Shown in pieces: positions 56,587 through 64,000 of a stretch of DNA of 64,000 nt. How positions within the stretch are numbered: the first letter of the stretch is position 1; every line of letters starts with the position of its first letter. The position numbers were made by a program, and so were the translations under genes. Origin of the DNA: Chondrinema litorale (lineage in GTDB: Bacteria > Bacteroidota > Bacteroidia > Cytophagales > Flammeovirgaceae); assembly GCF_026250525.1 (NCBI RefSeq), contig NZ_CP111043.1, forward strand, positions 1,415,421 to 1,479,420, in the 5' to 3' direction. Under the pieces are notes generated by a model. That model saw only the letters and a list, made by a program, of their open reading frames with translations. It did no database searches and was not told the DNA's origin.

Positions 56587-56669
56587 TGGGGAGAGCAGGA
56601 TTCGAACCTGCGAAGACATAAGTCAACGGATTTACAGTCCGTCCCAGTTGGCCGCTTTGGTATCTCCCC
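56587..56669 (-). tRNA. tRNA-Tyr (GTA)
   Basis: An 83-nt class II tRNA with a long variable arm, acceptor GGGGAGA/TCTCCCC, discriminator A and anticodon loop CTGTAAA giving GTA. It is the first gene after the promoter at 56707-56737. Confidence 0.96.
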
Positions 56670-56706
56670 ATGTAGCATTTAAGACTATTTCCTCGAAAAG
56701 AGATTG

Positions 56707-56737
56707 CAAAACTATACGGTTTTTCTATAATCTCAAA
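56707..56737 (-). promoter_or_regulatory. Consensus promoter for tRNA-Tyr-Gly-Thr-tuf
   Basis: On the minus strand TTTG (56734-56737), a 19-bp spacer and TAGTTTTG (56707-56714) match TTTG-N19-TANNTTTG exactly. Start is expected near 56700, about 30 bp before tRNA-Tyr. Confidence 0.85.
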
Positions 56738-56866
56738 TATTTCTCAAAAAAAAATCATTTTTTTTCAAAAAAAAATTAAAACATGCTTTGTAGCGCATAT
56801 AATGCACCTTATCGAAACTTATAAAGATATATTCGAATTAGTTTTCCTACTAAAAAAGTAAAATAT

Positions 56867-58156
56867 ATGAGTTTTTCAAAAGATGAAGTTTGTTCTTTTC
56901 AACTCGATCAACAATTTAAAAATTTAAATTTTAGAGATGAATTTATAATTCCAAAGGTAAATGGTGAAGAAGCTGTATACTTTTGTGGAAACTCTTTAGG
57001 CCTCCAAAGCAAAAAAAGCAAGGTCTACATTAACGAAGCACTTGACAAATGGGAAAACCAAGCAGTTGAAGGACACTTTACTGAACCTGACCCTTGGATG
57101 TATTACCATAAACAATTTGCAAATACAAGTGCTAAATTAATTGGTGCACTTACAGAAGAGGTGGTAATTATGAATACACTTACCGTAAATCTTCACCTTT
57201 TACTGGTTTCGTTTTACAGACCAACAAAAAAAAGATTTAAAATACTCATGGAAGGAGGAGCTTTTCCTTCTGATCAATATGCTATTGAAAGCCAAATTAA
57301 CTTTCATGCTTATCGTGGAGAAGACAAACTATTTAATCCCAATGAAGCAATTATTGAAATATTCCCAGAAAATAATGAAGAAAATCTTAAGACAGACGCA
57401 ATAATTGAATGCATCAATAAAAATAAAGATGAACTGGCTTTGGTGATGATGGGTGGAGTAAATTACTATACAGGTCAGTTTTACGATCTAGAAAAAATTA
57501 CTCATGCAGCTCATCAAGTTGGAGCAATAGCAGGCTTTGATCTAGCTCACGCAGCTGGCAACATTCCTTTAAAGCTCCATAATTGGCAAGTTGATTTTGC
57601 CGTTTGGTGCACTTATAAATACCTAAATTCAGGTCCGGGTGGTCCAGCTGGAGCATTCATCCATAATAAATATGCAAATGCTACACTTCCGCGTTTTGCA
57701 GGTTGGTGGGGACACGATGAAAAAGAGAGATTTAAAATGCAAAAAGGGTTTAAACCTATGTATGGAGCTGAAAGTTGGCAAGTTAGTAATGCACCTATTT
57801 TTTCTATGGTAAATTTAAAGGCTAGTTTAGAAATTTTTGAAAAAGCAGGGATTGAAAATCTACGAAAAAAAAGTATCGCACTCACTCAATATCTTGAATA
57901 CCTAATTGATCAGATCAATATTGAAAAAAATAAACAAATTATTAAGATAATTACACCTCATAATGCTGAAGAAAGAGGATGCCAACTATCTTTAGTTATT
58001 TATGGATATGGGAAAAAACTGTTTAATCGCATAAGTGAGAATGGAGTTATTTGCGATTGGAGAGAACCTGATGTAATTCGTGTTGCACCTGTTCCACTAT
58101 ATAATACATTTGCAGATGTATATAAGTTTTACACTATTCTTAAAAGCTGTCTGTAG
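56867..58156 (+). CDS. kynU: Kynureninase
   Basis: A 429-aa PLP enzyme that cleaves kynurenine or 3-hydroxykynurenine to (hydroxy)anthranilate and alanine, for tryptophan breakdown or de novo NAD synthesis. The PLP Lys is K251 (WCTYKYLNSGPGG). The substrate-site motifs YFCGNSLGLQ at the start and GWWGHD are present. No other kynurenine-pathway gene is adjacent. It diverges from the tRNA-tuf unit, and its stop directly abuts the start codon of the helicase gene. Confidence 0.94.
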   Translation: MSFSKDEVCSFQLDQQFKNLNFRDEFIIPKVNGEEAVYFCGNSLGLQSKKSKVYINEALDKWENQAVEGHFTEPDPWMYYHKQFANTSAKLIGALTEEVVIMNTLTVNLHLLLVSFYRPTKKRFKILMEGGAFPSDQYAIESQINFHAYRGEDKLFNPNEAIIEIFPENNEENLKTDAIIECINKNKDELALVMMGGVNYYTGQFYDLEKITHAAHQVGAIAGFDLAHAAGNIPLKLHNWQVDFAVWCTYKYLNSGPGGPAGAFIHNKYANATLPRFAGWWGHDEKERFKMQKGFKPMYGAESWQVSNAPIFSMVNLKASLEIFEKAGIENLRKKSIALTQYLEYLIDQINIEKNKQIIKIITPHNAEERGCQLSLVIYGYGKKLFNRISENGVICDWREPDVIRVAPVPLYNTFADVYKFYTILKSCL

Positions 58157-59584
58157 ATGTCCACCACTTTAAAAGATTATATTGAACAAAAATTTCCTTT
58201 TACTCCTACTTCTGGACAGCGCGAGCTATTTACCTTATTTGAAAGCTTTATTTCAAATATTGATATAACTAAGCAAATATTTTTACTTAAAGGATTTGCT
58301 GGTACAGGAAAAACATCAACCATAAGTGCATTGGTAAACTCTCTCAGGTTTATGAGTAAGAAGTCTGTACTACTTGCTCCTACTGGTAGAGCTGCAAAAG
58401 TGATGTCTTTCTATGCTAAAAAGAAAGCCTTCACAATTCATAAAGTAATCTTTAAACAAACCGAAGATCCTAATACAGGCAGATTACTATTTAAAAGACA
58501 AAGAAATTACTCCAGACATACCATATTTATTATTGATGAAGCCTCAATGATTGACAATAACAATGATGTTTATGGTAAAAATGGTTTATTAGATGAATTA
58601 ATCAGATATGTTTTTGAAGCACCAGATTCTGGCAATAAACTAATTTTAGTTGGAGATACTGCTCAGCTACCTCCTGTTCATCAAGATTTAAGTCCAGCGC
58701 TAGACCCACTTTATATAGAAAAAATATTTAATGCACAGGTAACCTCTCACCTACTCACAGAAGTAGTTAGACAACAAGAAGCATCAGGCATATTGGAAAA
58801 TGCAACAATATTAAGATTAGCAATTGCAAAGAGAACTTTTAAGCTTAAATTAAACACAAAACCTTATAAAGATATCTTTCGGATGACCAGCCAAAAACTG
58901 GAAGACGGAATGCAATACGCTTACAATAAGTTTGGTATTGAAAACTCATGTATTATTACTAGGTCTAATAAAAGTGCAGTTAATTATAATTTGTATTTGA
59001 GAAGAAGTCTACTCTTTTATGAAAATGAAGTAGAAGCTGGTGATTTTTTAATGATTGTGAGAAACAATTATTTCTGGTTATCACTCGATTCGCAGGCTGG
59101 ATTTCTGGCAAATGGAGAATTTGTGGAAGTAATGAGATCAAGAAATCATGAAGAAGTACATGGTTTTAGATTTGCAGATTTAACATTAAGATTAGTTGAC
59201 TATCCAGATGAACCAGAGTTTGAAGCTAAAGTTTTATTAAACACACTGCAATCACCAAATGCTAGCTTACCATCTGAAGAGATGAACAACCTTTACAGAA
59301 GTGTGGTTGATGAATATAATTACGTAGAAACTGAAAAGGAAAGAAATAAATTAGTAAAAAACGACCCATATTTAAATGCGTTACAAGTTAAATACGCTTA
59401 TGCGCTTACGTGTCATAAATCGCAAGGGGGGCAATGGGAAGCAGTATTCGTTGACTTAGGTTACATGACAGAAGACATGAAAAATATTGAATTCTTAAGA
59501 TGGCTATACACAGCTATAACAAGAAGCTCAAAAGAATTATATTTAATTAATTTTCCTACTGAGTTTTTCAGTGAGAATTCATAA
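58157..59584 (+). CDS. RecD/Dda-like SF1B DNA helicase
   Basis: A 475-aa ATP-dependent helicase. Walker A is GFAGTGKTS with K52. Walker B is IIDEAS with D127 and E128. Motif III is LVGDTAQLPPV, and late motifs include TCHKSQGGQWEAVFV and WLYTAITRSSKELYLI. The architecture is like RecD2/Dda and Pif1-like 5'-3' helicases but shorter than RecD2 (no N-terminal extension). A role in recombination or replication restart is likely. The start codon directly follows the kynU stop (TAG-ATG), suggesting coupling without functional relation. Confidence 0.9.
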   Translation: MSTTLKDYIEQKFPFTPTSGQRELFTLFESFISNIDITKQIFLLKGFAGTGKTSTISALVNSLRFMSKKSVLLAPTGRAAKVMSFYAKKKAFTIHKVIFKQTEDPNTGRLLFKRQRNYSRHTIFIIDEASMIDNNNDVYGKNGLLDELIRYVFEAPDSGNKLILVGDTAQLPPVHQDLSPALDPLYIEKIFNAQVTSHLLTEVVRQQEASGILENATILRLAIAKRTFKLKLNTKPYKDIFRMTSQKLEDGMQYAYNKFGIENSCIITRSNKSAVNYNLYLRRSLLFYENEVEAGDFLMIVRNNYFWLSLDSQAGFLANGEFVEVMRSRNHEEVHGFRFADLTLRLVDYPDEPEFEAKVLLNTLQSPNASLPSEEMNNLYRSVVDEYNYVETEKERNKLVKNDPYLNALQVKYAYALTCHKSQGGQWEAVFVDLGYMTEDMKNIEFLRWLYTAITRSSKELYLINFPTEFFSENS

Positions 59585-59601
59585 ACTCTAATTAATCTGA
59601 G

Positions 59602-60015
59602 ATGAAAACAAAATTATCCTTTTTACTGATTGTACTAATAGCACAATTCAGCCAAATACATGCTCAAAATGAAAAAGCTACTGAAAAGAAACAAGAAGGA
59701 CCAAACATTGTATTAGCAGAACAAACTTTTGACTTTGGAGATATTACTCAAGGAGATAAAGTTACACATTCTTTTAAAGTAACTAATACAGGAAATACAC
59801 CTCTAATAATTTCTAATGTATTGACTACTTGTGGTTGTACAGCTCCTAACTATACTTCTGAACCTATTTTGCCAGATCAAGAAGGTAAAATCGAAATTGC
59901 TTTTGATAGTAGAGGAAAATCAGGCATTCAAAACAAAATAATCACCATTATCTCTAATGCTGTAACTCCACAAACAAAAATCAAAATCTCGGCAAATGTG
60001 TTACCTAAGAACTAG
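59602..60015 (+). CDS. Exported DUF1573 protein
   Basis: A 137-aa protein with a signal peptide (about 1-22, ending IHAQ) and one immunoglobulin-like DUF1573 domain (about 38-135; FDFGDITQGDKVTHSFKVTN, then TTCGCTAPNY with C77 and C79). DUF1573 proteins are common and abundant in Bacteroidota, with no proven function; the paired Cys may bind metal or form a disulfide. It starts 17 bp after the helicase stop and overlaps the converging gene by 11 bp. Confidence 0.9.
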   Translation: MKTKLSFLLIVLIAQFSQIHAQNEKATEKKQEGPNIVLAEQTFDFGDITQGDKVTHSFKVTNTGNTPLIISNVLTTCGCTAPNYTSEPILPDQEGKIEIAFDSRGKSGIQNKIITIISNAVTPQTKIKISANVLPKN

Positions 60016-60856
60016 TTAAACATCTAAAATACTTCGCTCTAAAAAATTGGTCGTCAAATTTTCTATGAAAAGGAATGAAAATATGCTTCTTTCTATAATT
60101 TTTTAATTGATACATTGAGTTAAATCCACATCCAGTAAATATTTTATCTGCTAATTTGTACATTTCAGTTAGGTGAAAATATTTATGTACCTCTATCTTT
60201 TCACCTCTAAATAGATAAGGCTCAGGATGTATTAAGATTATAGAAGCATTAGTTATTTCAAGCTGTGCTAAATCAAAAGCATGTTGGTATAAAACCATGC
60301 ATTCCTCTTTATTACCTGAATGAATAATTAACCAAACCTTTTCATTTTGCTTGTTCCTTAAAAAATCTGGTAATTTAACAGATTCCACTTCTGGATAATT
60401 AAAGTCAACTGTTACAAGTTCATCAGTTAATTTACTAATAAAGTCTACTTGATGCTCTGGAAGCCACTCACAAATAAATACTGTTTTAAATACAGGAAGC
60501 TTTTCTCCAATATGCTTTTTATAAGCATATAGGTTTAAAATTCTGGCTACATAATAAAATGTTATGTTTGAGTAAAAGGTATTATTCCACTCTCCTATAA
60601 TTCCAGCAGGAAAGGCATCTAAATATATTTCTGAAATGTTATTTTCTGTAATAAAGGTTTTTATCCAGTTAGAAAGTGATTCTTTAGAGCCAGCTAAACC
60701 AGATGGTAAAACATGGAAAGGGATATTGCCTAAAATGGATTTGGCAAACATGCAAGATGTTACAACAATAACATTCTCCAGACGAAAATGACTAATAAAA
60801 GATTGGGTTCTAGTTATATGACCTAAACCTCCCCCTACAGCGTAATAAAGCTTCAT
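60005..60856 (-). CDS. Glycosyltransferase-like protein (GT-B type)
   Basis: A 283-aa cytoplasmic protein. The start AVGGGLGHITRTQSF is the glycine-rich loop seen in MurG/GT28-like GT-B enzymes. The second half has IIHSGNKEEC and a late segment FTGCGFNSMYQL that resembles a nucleotide-sugar-binding loop. The protein is shorter than most GT-B enzymes, so activity is uncertain. Donor and acceptor are unknown. It overlaps the end of the DUF1573 gene by 11 bp (converging). Confidence 0.65.
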   Translation of the reverse strand: MKLYYAVGGGLGHITRTQSFISHFRLENVIVVTSCMFAKSILGNIPFHVLPSGLAGSKESLSNWIKTFITENNISEIYLDAFPAGIIGEWNNTFYSNITFYYVARILNLYAYKKHIGEKLPVFKTVFICEWLPEHQVDFISKLTDELVTVDFNYPEVESVKLPDFLRNKQNEKVWLIIHSGNKEECMVLYQHAFDLAQLEITNASIILIHPEPYLFRGEKIEVHKYFHLTEMYKLADKIFTGCGFNSMYQLKNYRKKHIFIPFHRKFDDQFFRAKYFRCLTSS

Positions 60857-60937
60857 TTTCTAATGATTTCAAATATTACAATCACTTATTAAATATGGCG
60901 TTGTAAGATTATATTCCACCTTAACTCACCTTATTAT

Positions 60938-61060
60938 ATGAAAACAACAACTACTACTCTAGAAGAGAAGAAAGGAAATGTAACTCAAAAGATCACAGTT
61001 CAAGGCAAGGAGACAGTTTATGAAATCTCCTTTCTGAGAAAAAAGAAAAGTAGAGGGTAA
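60938..61060 (+). CDS. Small ORF of 40 aa ending inside a terminator
   Basis: ATG 60938 to TAA 61058-61060. The protein starts MKTTTTTLEEKKGN and ends LRKKKSRG; it is basic, with no hydrophobic segment. The stop codon lies in the loop of a strong hairpin terminator. This tight placement suggests a real short transcription unit, either a small protein or a small RNA. I recognise no family. Confidence 0.5.
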   Translation: MKTTTTTLEEKKGNVTQKITVQGKETVYEISFLRKKKSRG

Positions 61061-61076
61061 AACCTCTACTTTTTTT
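61046..61076. terminator. Strong terminator overlapping the 40-aa ORF stop
   Basis: AAAAGTAGAGG (61046-61056) pairs perfectly with CCTCTACTTTT (61063-61073) over a 6-nt loop, followed by more T. The stop codon of the cyclophilin gene on the other strand falls within its T run, so it may act in both directions. Confidence 0.85.
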
Positions 61077-61974
61077 ATTTACTTGAATATTTAAAATCAA
61101 ATTGCTCCTCAATCTCTTTGCGTTTCATTACTTCCAAAGAAACCTTCATTTTCAAGTCTTCCAAAGGTCTATCTCCTTTACCAGTTTCTTTAGCAGACAA
61201 AACATCAATAACATCAAGTCCATCTATTACTTGTCCAAAAACAGTATAGGCTCCATCTAACGACGGATACCCTCCTATTGTAGTGTAAACTTCTATTCGC
61301 TCTTGAGGCATTGGATTATCTAACTCTACTGAATATACACTCTCAAGTGTATCTTTTGCTCCTACAATAAAATTTCTGATATCTTCTTTTGAGCCTTCTG
61401 TTTGTAATGAAGCAAAGCGACTTTTCATTTCATTAAACTCATTACTCCTCATTGCAGAATCAAAATAAGTATAGAGTTTTCTATAATCTATTGCTGTAGA
61501 AGCTAATTCCTCTTCGGTGTATTTCTGACCTTGCACAATAAAAAACTGGCTACCATTCGACTCTTTTTTAGGATTTACTTGATCATTCATTCTAGCAGCT
61601 GACAATGCTCCTTTTTTATGAAAAAGTTTCTCATTAAACTCAGCTGGAATAGTATAACCCGGATCCCCTCTTCCCAAAATATCATCTTTACCTGCATTTC
61701 TGGAATCAGGATCTCCACCTTGTAACATAAAACCTTTTATAATTCTATGGAATAGAAGATCAGTATAAAATCCTTCATTAGCCAGTTTTAAAAAGTTTTG
61801 TTTATGCTTAGGGGTTTCATCGTATAGAATTGCTTTCATTGTTCCATACGAAGTCTCGATATTCACTATAAAATCTTCTTCAGGAGAAATTTCATCGAGA
61901 TTTACTGGCTCGCCACTTTTCTGGCATTGAATTAAAAGAGTTGAAAAAACAAGATAAATTAATACTTTCCTCAT
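61075..61974 (-). CDS. Cyclophilin-type peptidyl-prolyl isomerase, lipoprotein
   Basis: A 299-aa PPIase that speeds protein folding outside the cytoplasm. The start is taken at ATG 61974, giving a lipobox ending at Cys17 (TLLIQC); an upstream GTG at 61986 would fall too close to the transcription start. The cyclophilin core is split: FHRIIKGFMLQGGDP and SNGSQFFIV come first, then an insert of about 80 residues, then YTVFGQVIDGLDVID. The insert between core strands is typical of longer Bacteroidota periplasmic cyclophilins. A good promoter lies at 61999-62029. Confidence 0.9.
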   Translation of the reverse strand: MRKVLIYLVFSTLLIQCQKSGEPVNLDEISPEEDFIVNIETSYGTMKAILYDETPKHKQNFLKLANEGFYTDLLFHRIIKGFMLQGGDPDSRNAGKDDILGRGDPGYTIPAEFNEKLFHKKGALSAARMNDQVNPKKESNGSQFFIVQGQKYTEEELASTAIDYRKLYTYFDSAMRSNEFNEMKSRFASLQTEGSKEDIRNFIVGAKDTLESVYSVELDNPMPQERIEVYTTIGGYPSLDGAYTVFGQVIDGLDVIDVLSAKETGKGDRPLEDLKMKVSLEVMKRKEIEEQFDFKYSSK

Positions 61975-61998
61975 GAAAAAACACACCTTAATTTATCT

Positions 61999-62029
61999 CA
62001 AACTTATAGAGAAAAAATTCTATCGACAA
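61999..62029 (-). promoter_or_regulatory. Promoter for the cyclophilin gene
   Basis: On the minus strand TTG (62027-62029), a 20-bp spacer and TAAGTTTG (61999-62006) fit the Bacteroidota consensus. Start is expected near 61992, about 18 nt before ATG 61974. Confidence 0.65.
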
Positions 62030-62041
62030 TCAAAAATAAAA

Positions 62042-63064
62042 TTATTCAGTCTTTACCAAACTTGAGTTTTCAATTAGATTATCAATATCTCTTGAGTCTA
62101 ATCCTTCAAGAACAATTATGCTATCATTAAAATTGAAAATAAATCTATCGTCTTTTATAGAAAATAAAATTTTCTTTCTGTATTCTCCCAAAGGTTCTAA
62201 CCCAATAGAGGATCTTCTTTTATTAATTTTCTTTAGCACATTATCACTCATCTTCAAATATCTCAGTTCTCCTTCTCTACCGATTCGATAAAAGGCTGTG
62301 TTGCCATAAACTGGCTGACCTTGTATATCTACATAAGAGGCAAATCTATGAGGGTCAAGCTTGCCGTATTTTACAGCATCACTTAAATCGCCTGGAAAAT
62401 CGGCCATTCCTTTTCCAAAGCCACTTGCGGCTTTTTGGCAGTGATGGTATAGAATCGAATGAAATGGAGGGGCAGAGAGTGGATCTTTAACACCAATCAA
62501 ATCTTCACCAGGAAATCCATATTTTTCAATTATATGTTTAAACCTATCTATGTTTGAAACATCGATGGCATTAATAGTGTCTTTATAAATCACGTATCCA
62601 TTTGCTTGTATTCTAAAGTGCTGGTCGTAAGCCGTTAGTAATTCTAGCTCTTTTCTTAAAGGCATATTTACATTTAAAAGATACCTTCTTCTGTAATTTG
62701 CATAGTTTGCTATAAAATGCTTCCAGCGCTCGTCTTCTTCAATTCTTCTAAATACTTTCTGAGATTGTATAAAGGTTATTTCTGCACCACTTAGTAACAG
62801 TTTTTCGCAAAATGAAATAGTCATCATTACATTTTGCTCTAAAGCCGAGCAAACAGCAGCATTAAATAAATCTTTTGCGAAAGGATTAGGTACATTTTGA
62901 AAAGCTTCCAGATAGAAGTTTAAGGCGATATTGTATTTATTATCAGAAATGGCCAGTTCAGCTTTGTTTACGGCAGGATAATAACTTTTACGATAATCTA
63001 TTTGCTGTGCTTGAATAAGATTAAAGCAAAGTAATAATAGAAAGGCAAAGTAAATTTTTTTCAT
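62042..63064 (-). CDS. Exported protein of unknown function
   Basis: A 340-aa protein with a signal peptide (about 1-19, ending LIQAQ). The N-terminal part (about 30-110) is helical and TPR-like (KAELAISDNKYNIALNFYLE). The middle has conserved-looking segments HSILYHHCQK and LDPHRFASYVDIQGQPVYGN, which may form an active or binding site, but I cannot name a family. Short upstream distance and the minus orientation suggest a single gene upstream of the cyclophilin promoter. Confidence 0.7.
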   Translation of the reverse strand: MKKIYFAFLLLLCFNLIQAQQIDYRKSYYPAVNKAELAISDNKYNIALNFYLEAFQNVPNPFAKDLFNAAVCSALEQNVMMTISFCEKLLLSGAEITFIQSQKVFRRIEEDERWKHFIANYANYRRRYLLNVNMPLRKELELLTAYDQHFRIQANGYVIYKDTINAIDVSNIDRFKHIIEKYGFPGEDLIGVKDPLSAPPFHSILYHHCQKAASGFGKGMADFPGDLSDAVKYGKLDPHRFASYVDIQGQPVYGNTAFYRIGREGELRYLKMSDNVLKKINKRRSSIGLEPLGEYRKKILFSIKDDRFIFNFNDSIIVLEGLDSRDIDNLIENSSLVKTE

Positions 63065-63264
63065 AAATCAGGCTGCTGTATTAATAACATAATGCTTTTT
63101 CTGATAACGCTTTTACAAGTAACTGATTAATCATACCTATGTGAATAATAGTTATACAATGAAAATATTAGCAAAATAGCGCCCAAATCAACCTCTTACT
63201 TATCAAAAAGCTTTTTTTTATATATAAAACTGATTATGTCAGAAAAATTAATAGATGAATATAA

Positions 63265-63897
63265 TTAAAAAGTTAGAGGATTAAAGTATTTGAAATGCCC
63301 GTTTAACTTAATTCTCTCTTTACTTTTTTCAGATTCCTGTAAAATTGGAATACTCTTGCTGAGATGGTTAAGCAATATATTTATTCTTTCTCTCTCACTC
63401 CCTGTGGTTAAAAGATCATATTCTTGCGAAAGACTTAATCCAAGTTTATGGCCTAAGTAATAAGAAAGAAACTCTTGATTTTCATCTATTTCCATCTCTA
63501 TTTGCATAAGCGTTAATAGTTCCTTTGAAGTTTCTATTAAAACCTGCCTTTGCTCTAAAGAAGAATCATCTTTATTGCTAATATATTCGATATTTCCACC
63601 AGCATACAATTTATCCTCCATAGGATTATTAAAGGACTTCCACTTGAAAACCCTTAGAGCTTCAGTTGTAATATCCATTCTACCATCGCTATAGTCATTT
63701 ACAATTCCAGTTAGCTTAACTTCTGTACCATAACTTTTTATAGAATCATTAATGTAAGGCAGTATTCCGAAAGTAATACCAGATTCCTTGCAATCATTTA
63801 TAAGCTGCTTATACCTCGGCTCGAAAATATGCAAATTGAGAGGCTCATTAGGAAAAACGACTAACCCAAGGGGAAAAAAAGCTAGTGAAACATCCAT
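63265..63897 (-). CDS. LON substrate-binding-domain protein
   Basis: A 210-aa protein containing the N-terminal substrate-recognition domain of Lon protease without ATPase or protease domains. The start is set at ATG 63897 (MDVSLAFFPLGLVVFPNE), since the extension to GTG 63951 is not family-like. The core motif FPLGLVVFPNEPLNLHIFEPRYKQL and GRMDITTEALRVF are typical of this stand-alone family. The C-terminal part is helical. Its function is unproven; such proteins may bind unfolded substrates. Confidence 0.88.
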   Translation of the reverse strand: MDVSLAFFPLGLVVFPNEPLNLHIFEPRYKQLINDCKESGITFGILPYINDSIKSYGTEVKLTGIVNDYSDGRMDITTEALRVFKWKSFNNPMEDKLYAGGNIEYISNKDDSSLEQRQVLIETSKELLTLMQIEMEIDENQEFLSYYLGHKLGLSLSQEYDLLTTGSERERINILLNHLSKSIPILQESEKSKERIKLNGHFKYFNPLTF

Positions 63898-64000
63898 AAA
63901 CTGAAAATGAGTTGATATGTCAATTAATTTCGCAACAGTAGTAAGAGACACTATTGACTATCAACTACTTAGTTAAATAGTAATTAATTTTAAATGTAGC

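Noticed and set aside
54900..56669. tRNA genes as attachment sites for an integrated element
   Set aside because: The tRNAs are within the normal translation cluster. No integrase gene or repeated tRNA 3' end was seen.
56670..56866. Riboswitch or attenuator upstream of kynU
   Set aside because: I could find only the divergent tRNA promoter and homopolymer runs, with no supported RNA structure.

Overview
The window looks like chromosomal DNA of an AT-rich Bacteroidota, most likely a marine Cytophagia/Cytophagales-type bacterium. I infer this from four things. Two strong promoters match the Bacteroidota form TTTG-N19-TANNTTTG. A giant secreted protein carries a type IX secretion (T9SS) sorting domain. 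The primary-type sigma factor is short (290 aa) with no region 1.1. The order tRNA-Tyr/Gly/Thr, tuf, tRNA-Trp, secE, nusG, rplK, rplA, rplJ, rplL is typical of the phylum. No rRNA, CRISPR array, prophage or replication origin was seen.

Layout. 1-2.7 kb: poorly recognisable small ORFs, a 311-aa unknown protein and an RpoD-like sigma gene. 2.73-4.42 kb: a complete insertion sequence (DDE transposase) sitting exactly behind the sigma stop codon, flanked by a TAGAGTAG duplication. It separates the sigma gene from its likely native terminator. 4.5-16.4 kb: one 3978-aa T9SS surface protein built from four YWVG cassettes, beta-helix-like repeats and seven ~115-aa tandem units. 17.2-20.5 kb: a five-module lipoprotein (ThuA, sugar dehydrogenase, PKD, cytochrome c, CBM6-like). 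20.6-24.6 kb: housekeeping enzymes (pncA, a quinone-oxidoreductase-like gene, pheS, fabH).

24.7-39.3 kb is a signalling region and the most interesting part. A minus-strand run encodes stand-alone CheR and CheB, a membrane GAF protein, a large sensor phosphatase (Cache-HAMP-GAF-PAS-PAS-PP2C), a SiaB-type kinase and a SiaC-type phosphoprotein with Thr68 conserved. It ends in a strong terminator. Just downstream, on the same strand, lie an ABCG-type transporter with a TerB-like N-terminus, a lipoprotein and a small secreted protein. No SiaD-like diguanylate cyclase is present, so the output of this Sia-type switch is unknown. A TPR protein at 24.8 kb carries a related PP2C domain whose metal-binding Asp residues are lost.

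39.5-51.8 kb: mnmE, a histidine phosphatase, an alpha/beta hydrolase, and an AraC-linked redox cluster (VOC, AraC, a frameshifted doxX, SDR, MFS, aldo/keto reductase, MBL hydrolase). A CoA-transferase, a second AraC gene and a rhomboid protease follow. 51.8-56.7 kb: the translation cluster; rpoBC do not follow rplL as they normally do. 56.9-64 kb: kynureninase, a RecD-like helicase, a DUF1573 protein, a glycosyltransferase-like protein, a 40-aa ORF, a cyclophilin lipoprotein, an unknown exported protein and a LON-domain protein.

Genes are mostly in short operons separated by clear hairpin terminators. Start sites generally lack Shine-Dalgarno sequences, so starts were chosen from ATG position, family length and promoter position.
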